From JAHEDH01 sp963753285 (GTDB lineage: Bacteria; Actinomycetota; Acidimicrobiia; Spongiisociales; ZC4RG35), in the NCBI GenBank assembly GCA_963753285.1, contig CAVWBT010000003.1, forward strand, positions 464,898 through 528,897: a stretch of 64,000 nucleotides of DNA. The letters are read 5' to 3'. Positions 34,242 through 42,621 of the stretch are shown here, piece after piece. The notes beneath the pieces were generated by a model, which worked only from the letters and a program-made list of their open reading frames with translations, was not told where the DNA came from and ran no database searches. The translations under genes were made by a program, and so were the position numbers. Each line of letters starts with the position of its first letter. Position 1 is the stretch's first letter.

Positions 34242-35161
34242 GCTTCCTCGGCGACCTGTTCCGCAGCCTCCAGGAGCTGCTGGCCTTCGCACTCGAACGG
34301 TTCTACGACCTGATCCCGTCGTTCGGGATCAACATCATCATGTTGACCCTCACGATCAACTTCATCCTGTTCCCACTGACGCTCCGCCAAACGCGGGCGA
34401 CCCGGGCCTTCCAGGAGATCCAGCCCGAGATCAAACGGATCCAGAAGGAGTACAAGGACGATCCCGAGACGATGCAGAAGGAGCTGATGCGCACTCAGCG
34501 TGAGGCAGGCGCCACTCCGGGTGGCTGTCTACTTCCGATTCTGGTGCAGTCACCCATCTGGTTCGCGTTGTTCCGCGTGCTTCGCAACATCTCGTGGATC
34601 GCCAACGATCAGTTGGCCGATTTCGATGCCGAGCCGATTCTCCATGCCGGAACCGCACTTCGGGCCGCCGTCGAGCGCAACGACATCGACTTCCTCGGGA
34701 TGCATCTCGGGCTCAACATGAGCGAGGGAATCACCGCCGGCGGGCTCGCAGCCCTTCCATATATTGGAATGTTGGTGCTGATGGTCGCGTCGCAGTACTT
34801 CCAGCAATGGCACGCTCAGCGCGGTCAGACCAAGAAGACCGACCTGACGCAACAGCAGCGCCAACAGCAGCAGACCCAACAGCTGATCACCCGCGGTCTC
34901 CCGCTCTTCATCGGCGTGATCTCGTGGGGATTCCCGGCCGGCCTGGTGCTCTATTGGGCGACCTCCAACCTGTTTCGGGTTGGCCAGCAGTTTGCACTCT
35001 TTGCCATCGATGGACGACCCACACCCCCGTCGAGTGACGGCGGCGGCGGATCACCCAAGCAACCCGACGATGGCGACGACAACGGCGACAACGGCTCGAG
35101 TGCCAAGGACTCGAAACCGCATCCGGTGTCGCAGAAGAAGCAACGCCGCAGGAGGAGATGA
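34238..35161 (+). CDS. yidC: Membrane protein insertase YidC
   Basis: The 307-residue Oxa1/YidC protein is of the short type without the large periplasmic domain. Transmembrane segments include INIIMLTLTINFILFPLTL, PILVQSPIWFALFRVL, LPYIGMLVLMVASQYF and LPLFIGVISWGFPAGLVLYWATSNLF. The Arg of the hydrophilic groove is present in TLRQTRATRAFQEIQPEIKRIQ. The tail is Gly/Asp-rich, then ends KKQRRRRR, typical of ribosome-contacting C-termini. It inserts and folds membrane proteins. ATG 34,238 overlaps yidD. Confidence 0.95.
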   Translation: MSFLGDLFRSLQELLAFALERFYDLIPSFGINIIMLTLTINFILFPLTLRQTRATRAFQEIQPEIKRIQKEYKDDPETMQKELMRTQREAGATPGGCLLPILVQSPIWFALFRVLRNISWIANDQLADFDAEPILHAGTALRAAVERNDIDFLGMHLGLNMSEGITAGGLAALPYIGMLVLMVASQYFQQWHAQRGQTKKTDLTQQQRQQQQTQQLITRGLPLFIGVISWGFPAGLVLYWATSNLFRVGQQFALFAIDGRPTPPSSDGGGGSPKQPDDGDDNGDNGSSAKDSKPHPVSQKKQRRRRR

Positions 35162-35165
35162 ACAG

Positions 35166-36041
35166 ATGGAATGGGTCGAAGTACGTGGCAAGTCAACGGA
35201 CATCGCGATCGAAGCCGCGATGAAGGAGCTGGGCGCGTCCAGCCGTGATGAGGTCGACGTCGAGGTGATCCAGGAACCCGAGAAGGGATTTCTCGGGTTC
35301 GGTGGTCAGGACGCCATCGTCAAGGTCAAGATCAAGCCGCAAGGCGGCCGCAAACGGCGTCGGCGCCGCAACAAGGGAGCCGCCGAGGGTGGGAACGACA
35401 AGCGCGATCAGGGCCGGAAACCAAACACCGACCGGGGTCGTGCCGGCCAGTCGCAGCAGAAGCAATCGGGTGACCGCCAGAGTGGTGGTCACAAACAGAA
35501 CCAGGGTGGCGGTGGACAGAAACCCGGTTCTGACAGAAAGCCCCGCCAACGCGAGGAGAAGCCAGACGTGGATATCGAAGAACAGGCACCAGTGGTCGAA
35601 GAGTTCCTCACCGGACTGGTCTCGGCGTTCGGACTCGAGGGAGACGTCTCGGTTCGAGTGGATGACGAAGTGATCATCGCCGATGTGACGGGACCCCAGA
35701 CCGAAGCCATGGTCGGTCCTCGAGGATCGACCATCGAGGCGATTCACGAGCTGTCCAAGACGGTTCTCCAGCGCCAGACCCAGTCGTCGGCGCGTCTCAG
35801 GCTCGACATCGCCGGCTACGGGGAACGACGTCGACAGGCGTTGGCGATCTACGCCAACCAGTTGATCGATCAGTTGCTGGAGGACGGCGGCGAGGTCACG
35901 CTCGAGCCGATGAGCGCCGGCGACCGCAAGGTGATCCACGACGCCGCCGCTGAGAGGAGCGGTGTGCGGAGCTACTCGGAGGGCCAGTCGCCACAACGTT
36001 ATGTCGTACTGGCAAGTGTCGGGAGCGACGAAGAGGAATGA
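35166..36041 (+). CDS. jag: RNA-binding protein Jag/KhpB
   Basis: The 291-residue product has the Jag N-terminal domain (WVEVRGKSTDIAIEAAMKELG...EPEKGFLGFGGQDAIVKV), a long low-complexity linker rich in Lys, Arg, Gly and Gln, a KH domain with GPRG loop (AMVGPRGSTIEAIHEL), and an R3H domain (AGDRKVIHDAAAERSGVRSYSEG). KhpB-type proteins bind many RNAs and influence cell division and elongation. It starts 4 bp after yidC, and a strong terminator-like hairpin follows at 36,122. Confidence 0.93.
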   Translation: MEWVEVRGKSTDIAIEAAMKELGASSRDEVDVEVIQEPEKGFLGFGGQDAIVKVKIKPQGGRKRRRRRNKGAAEGGNDKRDQGRKPNTDRGRAGQSQQKQSGDRQSGGHKQNQGGGGQKPGSDRKPRQREEKPDVDIEEQAPVVEEFLTGLVSAFGLEGDVSVRVDDEVIIADVTGPQTEAMVGPRGSTIEAIHELSKTVLQRQTQSSARLRLDIAGYGERRRQALAIYANQLIDQLLEDGGEVTLEPMSAGDRKVIHDAAAERSGVRSYSEGQSPQRYVVLASVGSDEEE

Positions 36042-36121
36042 GCTATGCGCGTTGCGCAGTGCGCCGTGCGCTATGAGCCGCGGCGTCGGCGGAGCACTTG
36101 CCGATTCCAGGTGATACGAGG

Positions 36122-36150
36122 GAAGGGCACCGATGCGATCGGTGCCCTTC
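36122..36150 (+). terminator. Terminator hairpin after jag
   Basis: GAAGGGCACCGAT-GCG-ATCGGTGCCCTTC is a perfect 13-bp stem with a 3-nt loop, 80 bp after the jag stop, followed by ACGTTATT. It separates the rpmH operon from rsmG-parAB. Confidence 0.8.
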
Positions 36151-36173
36151 ACGTTATTGGCTCACCTGCTCAC

Positions 36174-36189
36174 TGTTTCACGTGAAACA
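36174..36189. promoter_or_regulatory. parS: parS centromere site (perfect 16-mer)
   Basis: TGTTTCACGTGAAACA is identical to the bacterial parS consensus. It lies between jag and rsmG, 1.4 kb from parB, where ParB would nucleate for chromosome segregation. Confidence 0.95.
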
Positions 36190-36220
36190 TGAGGGTTGAG
36201 GTGCGCGTCGTCCGAGTACC

Positions 36221-36826
36221 GTGTTTCATGTGGAACATCTCGAGCGGCTGAGGCTGTTGAGTAATGAATTCGGGTTCCCCCTGGATGGTGGACAACTCGA
36301 GTCGCTCGAGGACTACATCCACTGGCTGGCGGACGAGGCTGCAGCGGCCGGTGGCATCGGGCCAAACGAAGTGCCACAACTCCTCGAACGGCATGTGGGC
36401 GATGCCTTGACCTGGCTCCAGCCGATCGACGCCGCCCCGATTTCGCTGTTGGATGTCGGATCGGGCGTGGGATTACCGGGGATTCCGCTCGCGATAGCGC
36501 TTCCGAACACACAAATCACGTTGTTGGATCGCTCGGGGCGGCGTTGCGGCCTGCTGCGCCGGGCGATTCGCGTGCTCGACCTGCCACACGTCGTCGTTCG
36601 TCAGGACGACGTCGCCGGAGTGGGCGATCAGGCCGGTGTCGTCGTGTCCCGGGCATCGCTTCCTCCTGACCAACTACTCCCCCATCTCCGGCGCATCACC
36701 CATGGTCTGGCGATCGTGGGTGGGAGTACCGCCGGTCCCGTCGAAGTCGCCGGCTACACAACGGCGAAAATCGAGTCGAGATACCTGGATTCGCCCCGCT
36801 GGTTGCTTATCATGCGCCCATCGTGA
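36221..36826 (+). CDS. rsmG: 16S rRNA (guanine-N7)-methyltransferase RsmG
   Basis: The 201-residue product has the SAM-binding motif LLDVGSGVGLPGIPLAIA, then ITLLDRSGRRCGLLRRA and VVVRQDDV. It methylates G527 of 16S rRNA. The GTG at 36,221 starts within the near-parS sequence; GTG 36,230 is an alternative. Its stop overlaps the parA GTG start. The usual GidB order next to parA is conserved. Confidence 0.94.
   Translation: MFHVEHLERLRLLSNEFGFPLDGGQLESLEDYIHWLADEAAAAGGIGPNEVPQLLERHVGDALTWLQPIDAAPISLLDVGSGVGLPGIPLAIALPNTQITLLDRSGRRCGLLRRAIRVLDLPHVVVRQDDVAGVGDQAGVVVSRASLPPDQLLPHLRRITHGLAIVGGSTAGPVEVAGYTTAKIESRYLDSPRWLLIMRPS
36222..36237. promoter_or_regulatory. parS: Near-parS site overlapping the rsmG start
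   Basis: TGTTTCATGTGGAACA differs from consensus at two positions and overlaps the first codons of rsmG. It could bind ParB weakly or regulate rsmG-parAB. Confidence 0.6.
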
Positions 36827-37617
36827 CTCGAACCGACGACAACGCTCCCCTCATCGTCGCCATCGCCAACCAGAAGGGTGGCGTCGGCAAATCCACCACG
36901 TCCATCAACCTCTCTGCTGGGCTGGCGCTCCAGGGCGAGCGGGTGCTGATGATCGACCTCGATCCACAAGGCAACGCCTCTTCGGGTCTGGGCATCGACC
37001 GGGGATCGATCGAGTTGAGCATCTACGACGTGCTGTTGAAGTCGGCCGAGATTCAGGACGCCATCGAACCCACGGCGATTCGCGACCTCTTCGTGGTCCC
37101 GGCGACGATCGACCTGGCCGGCGCCGAGATCGAGTTGGTCTCGGTGTTCAGCCGAGAGCAGCGGCTCCGTTCGGCGCTCGAGACCGTGTCGAACGAATTC
37201 GACTTCATCATCGTCGACTGCCCGCCCTCCCTCGGACTGTTGACCGTGAACGCCATGGCGGCGGCCGACGAACTCCTGATCCCGATCCAGTGTGAGTACT
37301 ACGCACTCGAGGGTCTCAGCCAACTCCTGGCGAACGTCGAAATGGTGCGCTCCAACCTGAATCGCTCCTTGGAACTCGGCGGAGTCGTACTGACGATGTA
37401 CGACGGACGGACCAATCTGGCAAAAGACGTTCGCAAGCAGGTGAACGACTTCTTCGGAGACAAGGCGTACCGAACGTTGATTCCCCGATCGGTGCGGTTG
37501 AGCGAGGCGCCGTCCTACGGAGAACCGATCGAGACGTTCGATCCGATGAGCCGAGGCGGGATTGCGTACCGCCAACTGACTCGTGAGTTCCGAGCTCGAC
37601 ATGGACGGGAGGACTGA
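36823..37617 (+). CDS. parA: Chromosome partitioning ATPase ParA
   Basis: The 264-residue product has the deviant Walker A (NQKGGVGKSTTSINLSAGLA), Walker A' (MIDLDPQGNAS) and Walker B (FIIVDCPPSLG). It is the soluble, non-HTH chromosomal type. It forms ATP-dependent gradients on the nucleoid that move ParB-parS complexes. GTG 36,823 overlaps rsmG, and parB follows after 4 bp. Confidence 0.96.
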   Translation: MTRTDDNAPLIVAIANQKGGVGKSTTSINLSAGLALQGERVLMIDLDPQGNASSGLGIDRGSIELSIYDVLLKSAEIQDAIEPTAIRDLFVVPATIDLAGAEIELVSVFSREQRLRSALETVSNEFDFIIVDCPPSLGLLTVNAMAAADELLIPIQCEYYALEGLSQLLANVEMVRSNLNRSLELGGVVLTMYDGRTNLAKDVRKQVNDFFGDKAYRTLIPRSVRLSEAPSYGEPIETFDPMSRGGIAYRQLTREFRARHGRED

Positions 37618-37621
37618 GCCG

Positions 37622-38482
37622 ATGAGCCAGCGACGTGGGGGACTGGGACGAGGACTCGAATCGTTGATTCCGACCGATCACACGGCCGACGACACCGGCT
37701 TCGCCATGCTCGCCGTCGACCACATCGAGGCCAATGAGCAACAGCCGCGAGTCCGATTCGATCAAGAGACCCTGGATCAATTGGCGGCTTCGATTCGGGA
37801 GGTCGGGATCCTCCAACCGATCGCCGTCATGCGGATCGAAGACTCGGATCGCTACCGAATCATCAACGGTGAACGCCGCTGGCGCGCCGCCCGGCAGGCC
37901 GGGCTCAGCGAAGTGCCGGCGGTCATCAGAACGGTGGACGACGAGCGTCTGCTCACCGAGGCACTGATCGAGAACCTCCAACGCGAGGATCTCACGCCCT
38001 TGGAGGAAGGCGCTGCGTTCAAGTCACTCCTGGAAGAATATGGCTTGACCCACGAGCAGGTCGCCGAGCGGGTGGGGAAGAGCCGGTCGACCGTGACGAA
38101 TGCGATTCGACTGCTCGGGCTGCCGGCGAAGATCCAGGCGATGCTCGAGACCGGCGATCTCCGTCAAGGGCATGCCCGCGCCCTGCTCGGACTCGAGGAT
38201 CGTACGTACGCTGTACACATCGCCCAACGGGCGGTCGATGAGGGATGGAGCGTGCGTCAGGTCGAAGACGCAGTCCGCCAACGCCAGGAGAGCCCCTCAG
38301 AAGCCGCCAGAGCGGTCGTGAAGGAAGTCAGGCCCGTGGAGATTATCGAGCTGGAACAACGGCTCACAGAGGCTCTGGGGACGAAGGTCTCGATCGCGTA
38401 TCGCAGGAAGAAGGGTCGCGTCCAGATCAACTTCGCCTCTCTCGACGAGCTGGAGCGCATCTACCGCACGATCTTCGGCTAG
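37622..38482 (+). CDS. parB: Chromosome partitioning CTPase ParB
   Basis: The 286-residue product has the CTP-binding ParB/Srx domain (NEQQPRVRFDQETL, VGILQPIAVMRI, NGERRWRAARQAG, ENLQREDLTPLEE), a helix-turn-helix for parS (LTHEQVAERVGKSRSTVTNAIRLLGLP), and a C-terminal dimerisation segment (LEQRLTEALGTKVSI...ELERIYRTIFG). ATG 37,622 follows GGGAGG. The perfect parS lies 1.4 kb upstream, and a rho-independent terminator follows. Confidence 0.96.
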   Translation: MSQRRGGLGRGLESLIPTDHTADDTGFAMLAVDHIEANEQQPRVRFDQETLDQLAASIREVGILQPIAVMRIEDSDRYRIINGERRWRAARQAGLSEVPAVIRTVDDERLLTEALIENLQREDLTPLEEGAAFKSLLEEYGLTHEQVAERVGKSRSTVTNAIRLLGLPAKIQAMLETGDLRQGHARALLGLEDRTYAVHIAQRAVDEGWSVRQVEDAVRQRQESPSEAARAVVKEVRPVEIIELEQRLTEALGTKVSIAYRRKKGRVQINFASLDELERIYRTIFG

Positions 38483-38485
38483 CAA

Positions 38486-38693
38486 GATGACAGATGACAG
38501 TCGACAGATGACAGAACCTGTCGAGGTCGCTGTGTGACTTCGAACTACACACGTGTAGTTTTTCAGTGAGTTGTCCACAAGTTCACAGGAAGTGTCACTC
38601 TCTGGTGGACGCTGAAAGCGATCGACCGGCCGATTCCGAGGAATGCCGCAGCGGGTTGGAATCTGTCATCTGTCTTCTGTTGTCTGTCGTCTC
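38486..38693. repeat. Inverted-repeat-flanked segment after parB
   Basis: GACAGATGACAG occurs twice at 38,489-38,500 and 38,503-38,514. Its exact inverse CTGTCATCTGTC is at 38,663-38,674, followed by TTCTGTTGTCTGTCGTCTC. The 208-bp stretch contains the parB terminator and a TTGTCCACA box (38,571-38,579). Related GACAGCTGACATCTGACAG-type sequence is seen at 26,660-26,680. Confidence 0.55.
38543..38563 (+). terminator. Rho-independent terminator of parAB
   Basis: AACTACAC-AC-GTGTAGTT followed by five T residues, 60 bp after the parB stop. Confidence 0.75.
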
Positions 38694-39641
38694 ACAAAGT
38701 GGCGAAGAAGCGGTCGATGCCGGCGACGGTCTTGCGGCCGAGAGAATCGTCGAGGTCGTTCCGGGCGATCACGATGGCGGGGAGCGCGTCTCCCGGAGCA
38801 TCGCGGTGGCCCGACCCTCGACCGTGCCGCCGATCTCGTGTGAGACGGCCCTGGCCAGCCGCTCGCCGACCTCGCTTCGGCTCCGGGGGGTCTCGAAGAA
38901 GAAGACTCGATCTTCGTCGGACTGCTGGAACGAGACGATCAGGTCGGCGGCGCCACGGTTGGCCCGCCCAGCCCGCACCCGCTCCGGGAGGTGTTCGTCG
39001 ATGCCGTGGGACACGAGGGGGAGGCCGCCGCGTTCTTGGAACTCGAGTGCGGCGGCGTTGGCGGCAGCCCACGCCTGGCGTGCCTCGTCCGAGGATCGGG
39101 CGGCGGCATCGAAGAACACCTTCGTTCCGACGATGGTCTTGTCGGAGGCTCGGAGCCACTCCCGCTCGCGGATCGCCTCCCGGCCCGCCCGGATCGGGCC
39201 CCGGGTGACCAGCCGCAGTTCGGTGATCACTTCAGGACCGGCAACGCCATCCTCGGTGAGGTTGCGGTTTGCCTGGAACTCGTGGATTGCCCGTTGGGTG
39301 TCGGGTCCGTAGATGGAATCGACCTTGCCGGCATCGAACCCCAGCCCGTTGAGCCGGCTCTGGAGCTCGGCGACGTCTTCACCACGGAGCATCGGGCGTC
39401 TCAGGTACAGCAGTCGATCTCCCAGCCGGTACCCGGCTTCGTAGAGCGCTCGCCAGGTGTCGGGTCCGATGATCCCGTCTGGGTTCAGACCCCGAGACTG
39501 CTGAAACGAGCGCGTGGACTCCGTGGTCGAGGCACCGAACTCGCCGCGGGGATCGTCGACCGGATCGAAGCCGAGCGCGGCGAGCCGATCCTGGATGTCG
39601 CGAACGGCTTCCCCAACCGAGCCCGACCGATACAGACGCAT
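38692..39641 (-). CDS. CwlM-like peptidoglycan-binding protein with inactive amidase fold (frameshifted)
   Basis: From ATG 39,641 there are two peptidoglycan-binding domains (LYRSGSVGEAVRDIQDRLAALGFDP; MLRGEDVAELQSRLNGLGFD...TQRAIHEFQ), then an Amidase_3-like fold (TIVGTKVFFDAAARSS...EFQERGGLPLVSHG...RAGRANRGAADLIVSFQQS). The canonical zinc ligands of N-acetylmuramoyl-L-alanine amidases appear replaced (DPGHGG becomes FDAAA, LHxN becomes SFQQ). The frame is broken at about 38,774: one missing G separates RETRSP from AIVIARNDLDDSLGRKTVAGIDRFF, which ends at 38,692. In mycobacteria CwlM sits in the same place next to trxA and parB and regulates peptidoglycan synthesis rather than cutting it. 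Confidence 0.82.
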
Positions 39642-39770
39642 GGGGTGATGGTACGCGCTCGTCGATTGCACCACCTGTTCGGGGGTCGATCCAACCTGGA
39701 CAAAATGCTCGTCATGGACCTGTTCGGCGGCGAGTTCGATATCGCCATGACCGGACTCGGCCGGCGGCGA

Positions 39771-40802
39771 TCACCGGGTGAGTTCACGAAGGGCCACCGC
39801 TGCCGCAGCGCGGCTGTCGACGCCGAGCACGCGAAACACCGACTCGAGGTGCTTCTTCACGGTGCCTTCCGAGATGTCGAGTGATCGGGCCAGCTGCGAG
39901 TTGGTGCCACCGCTGCGAGCGAGTTCGAGAGCGACCTCAATCTGGCGGGGCGTGAGGCCCGCGTCGACGAGATCCATGGTCTCAGGGGGTTCGTTGCCGA
40001 GCGGTCGCATCAAGAGCACCGTCGGTCCGACCGGTGCCGGGTTCACGACGCATCGCCATCGTTCGGCATCCACCTCCACCTCGTGGGCGCCGGCCGGCGG
40101 ACCGAGGTCGCCATGGGTGGGGAGCAGGGCGGCGACTTCCGCCGGAACCCGTTCGCCCGCTGCCAGCGACGGTGAGCGTGACGTCGACGACGCTTCGATC
40201 AAGCCATCGGCCCGAACCGTGATGACAGCCCATCCACCGAGGGCGGCCTCGGCGGACATCGCTTGCGCACGTTGGAGGTCCATCGCGACGCGGTGGTGCA
40301 TGGCGAGATGTGGCCCGAGTGCATTGAGGACCTCCACGTCGCGATCGCTGAACTCTCGCTGATCGGCGCTGCGATTGAGGGCATACCCGACGACCACGTC
40401 GGGGGGTGCGGGCAGCTGGATCGCCAGTTGATACCGGAGGTCGAACGGCTGGAAGAACTCCCGATACAGGTCGGTTTCGGTGAACCGGTCGCCGCCGGGA
40501 ACGTCGCAGAATCGGACCGCCCCACACAGTGGCTGGGACTGGGCATGGACGATCAGCGGGTGTTGGTGCGCGAACCGGTCATATTCCGGCTTGAGTCGCT
40601 CGGCGAGGGGCTCGTCGTCGGGAGGCACGATGACGTACCGGAAGTCGCCGGCGGCCATGGCCATGTCGTTGAAGGAAGCGCTGACGCAGGGGATCATGGT
40701 CCGCAGCAGCTCGAGCACATCGGTGATCGAGGGGACCGGATCGGCGGTGAGAAGGGTCGCGCCATCGAGCACAACGCCCGTGTCGGTGTGGTCGAGGGTC
40801 AC
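39771..40802 (-). CDS. LuxR-family transcriptional regulator
   Basis: The C-terminal helix-turn-helix (LTPRQIEVALELARSGGTNSQLARSLDISEGTVKKHLESVFRVLG) is typical of NarL/LuxR regulators. The N-terminal 260 residues form a GAF-like sensory region (VVVGYALNRSADQREFSDRDVEVLNALGPHLAMHHR), a layout common in single-component LuxR proteins. The GTG at 40,802 is chosen because upstream residues are Arg-rich nonsense that overlap the divergent lipoprotein gene. The two genes share a 71-bp gap, so it may control the lipoprotein (inference). The ligand is unknown. Confidence 0.8.
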   Translation of the reverse strand: MTLDHTDTGVVLDGATLLTADPVPSITDVLELLRTMIPCVSASFNDMAMAAGDFRYVIVPPDDEPLAERLKPEYDRFAHQHPLIVHAQSQPLCGAVRFCDVPGGDRFTETDLYREFFQPFDLRYQLAIQLPAPPDVVVGYALNRSADQREFSDRDVEVLNALGPHLAMHHRVAMDLQRAQAMSAEAALGGWAVITVRADGLIEASSTSRSPSLAAGERVPAEVAALLPTHGDLGPPAGAHEVEVDAERWRCVVNPAPVGPTVLLMRPLGNEPPETMDLVDAGLTPRQIEVALELARSGGTNSQLARSLDISEGTVKKHLESVFRVLGVDSRAAAAVALRELTR

Positions 40803-40873
40803 GGTGGCCTGCAGGCTACCTCTTCGTCGAATGACGTATTGCGTTGCCAGGAGAAGGTGGCGAAGCTCGCGAA

Positions 40874-41986
40874 ATGGCGAGAACCTCGAAGTTGATGTGG
40901 CTGTTGTCGGCAGCGCTGGTCGTGGCAGCGTGTGGCGGAGCTGGCGACAATGCCAGTCCCGACCAGACACCGGCACCTCCCGACGCGAGCCAGTCAGCCG
41001 GGGGCGATCGCTCCGACGACGACGCCGTTGACGTCGACGAACCGGTTGCGGCCGATGCGGGTGCCGGCGACGAGACGACCGACGGCGGTGTGATCGATCT
41101 CGGCCCGGCGCTCGAGCCGAGCGCAAGCTTCGCCGTGCCGGCATCGGCGCAGCCGAGTCTCGACAGCCTTGCGGTGTCGCCGACCGGCGATCGGGTGGCG
41201 GTCATGTGGGTCGCCGAGTCGGACCTGGCGACGAACCTCGCGATCTACGACGCCACCAATGGAGCCGAGCTGGCGGTGATCGCCGACGATCGTCTCGACG
41301 GTGATGTGTTCTGGACCAACGACGACCGGATCATCACTGTCGGCGGGTCCGGCGAGACATGGGCCTGGGACAGTGCGACGTTGGCGGCCACCTCCGACGC
41401 TCCGCTGGCGGCGCGAATCGGCTGCAGCGGTAGCAACGGCACGGTGTTCGATCCGGTCGCTGGAGCGGTGTTCCTCAAGTCGGACGGACTGTGCCGCATC
41501 GACGTCGCGACGGGCGAGATCGTGCAGCACGAGTCCGAACAGCGGAGCACGTTGCTGGCAGTGGCGATCGGTGGCAACGCTGTGTATCTGAGGACGACCG
41601 ACAGCGCCGGGGATCTGGTGCTGCGAGTGCTCGATGCGACGACGCTCGAGATCACCTCCGAGGGCCCGTCCAGCGGCCCGAATCCGGTGGTCGCAGCTTC
41701 GAGAAACGGCACGATCGAGCAGGAATCCGGCGGGTTCGGCTATCTGGTGCAGCCGTCCGGAAGGGTCGTCGACTTCGACACGGCAGGCATCACCACCAGT
41801 GCCGCAGGCGGCTACTACGTGTCGGCGTTCGACGGTGGCGAGATCGTGATATCGAGCGCCGATGGGGGCACGGTCGGCACGATCGGCACCGGGCGTGATT
41901 CGGTGATCAAGACCGCCTGGTCCGCCGACGACACCGTCCTGGTTGCCCGGACCCCGGACGGCGTGTCGGTGTACGCAATCGGCTGA
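40874..41986 (+). CDS. Propeller-type lipoprotein
   Basis: ATG 40,874 gives a lipoprotein signal (LMWLLSAALVVAAC, lipobox LVVAAC), then an acidic disordered spacer of about 60 residues. A repeat-rich, WD40/YVTN-like beta-propeller follows (LAVSPTGDRVAVMW; LAIYDATNGAELAVIADD; ITVGGSGETWAWDSATL; VSVYAIG). It is probably tethered on the outer face of the membrane. It is divergent from the LuxR regulator. No enzymatic motif is seen. The following 266 bp are gene-free apart from the trxA terminator. Confidence 0.78.
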   Translation: MARTSKLMWLLSAALVVAACGGAGDNASPDQTPAPPDASQSAGGDRSDDDAVDVDEPVAADAGAGDETTDGGVIDLGPALEPSASFAVPASAQPSLDSLAVSPTGDRVAVMWVAESDLATNLAIYDATNGAELAVIADDRLDGDVFWTNDDRIITVGGSGETWAWDSATLAATSDAPLAARIGCSGSNGTVFDPVAGAVFLKSDGLCRIDVATGEIVQHESEQRSTLLAVAIGGNAVYLRTTDSAGDLVLRVLDATTLEITSEGPSSGPNPVVAASRNGTIEQESGGFGYLVQPSGRVVDFDTAGITTSAAGGYYVSAFDGGEIVISSADGGTVGTIGTGRDSVIKTAWSADDTVLVARTPDGVSVYAIG

Positions 41987-42210
41987 CAGGTCAGCCCGGC
42001 TGGACGTGCTTCGTCTCGCCGTTCGAGATGCTCCGCAACAAGAACTCCCTTCGAGCAATCGACCGGTCGTCGCCGGTTCTCCACGACTCGGGTCTGCTTG
42101 TGGAAAGGTCTGAGGAGAACTACATCGATGTCATTCGCTTGTGCCGAGCTGCGCCGGGGGCTGATCGACCGAGGACCGACGACCGGTGACCGAAGACGGC
42201 CGAACGCGAC

Positions 42211-42240
42211 GGAAGGGGCGTCCTCGAGGGCGCCCCTTCC
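42211..42240 (-). terminator. Strong hairpin between the lipoprotein gene and trxA
   Basis: GGAAGGGGCG and CGCCCCTTCC are perfect 10-bp arms. The loop TCCTCGAGGG can extend pairing. It lies 13 bp after the trxA stop and could terminate transcription from both sides. Confidence 0.7.
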
Positions 42241-42252
42241 GGTCGCTGAGGC

Positions 42253-42576
42253 CTAGAGGAACTCGGCGAGTTCCTTCTCGAGCATGTGCTTCGGCTTGGC
42301 GCCGACGATGCGCTTCTTCTCGACGCCGTTCTGGAAGACGATCAGAGTCGGAATGCTCATGACGTCGAAGTTGGCAGGGATCTGCGGGTTCTCGTCGATG
42401 TTGAGCTTGCCGATCGTGATCTTGTCGGCATGTTCGCCGGCGATCTCGTCGAGGACCGGTGCGACCATCTTGCAGGGTCCGCACCATTCCGCCCAGAAGT
42501 CCACGAGGACCGGCCGGTCCCCGGCGATGGTGTCGTTGAAGGACGAATCGTCCAGCGTGATCATGTTGTCAGCCAT
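42253..42576 (-). CDS. trxA: Thioredoxin
   Basis: The 107-residue product has the active site WAEWCGPCKMVAP and the cis-Pro loop (MSIPTLIVFQNG). It reduces protein disulfides using electrons from TrxB, encoded 45 bp upstream. It is the last gene of the leftward sigma/anti-sigma/trxB operon. Confidence 0.96.
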   Translation of the reverse strand: MADNMITLDDSSFNDTIAGDRPVLVDFWAEWCGPCKMVAPVLDEIAGEHADKITIGKLNIDENPQIPANFDVMSIPTLIVFQNGVEKKRIVGAKPKHMLEKELAEFL

Positions 42577-42621
42577 GGTTTCCTTTCAGATCTGTTCGAT
42601 CGAACGGCTGAGAGCCGTCGA

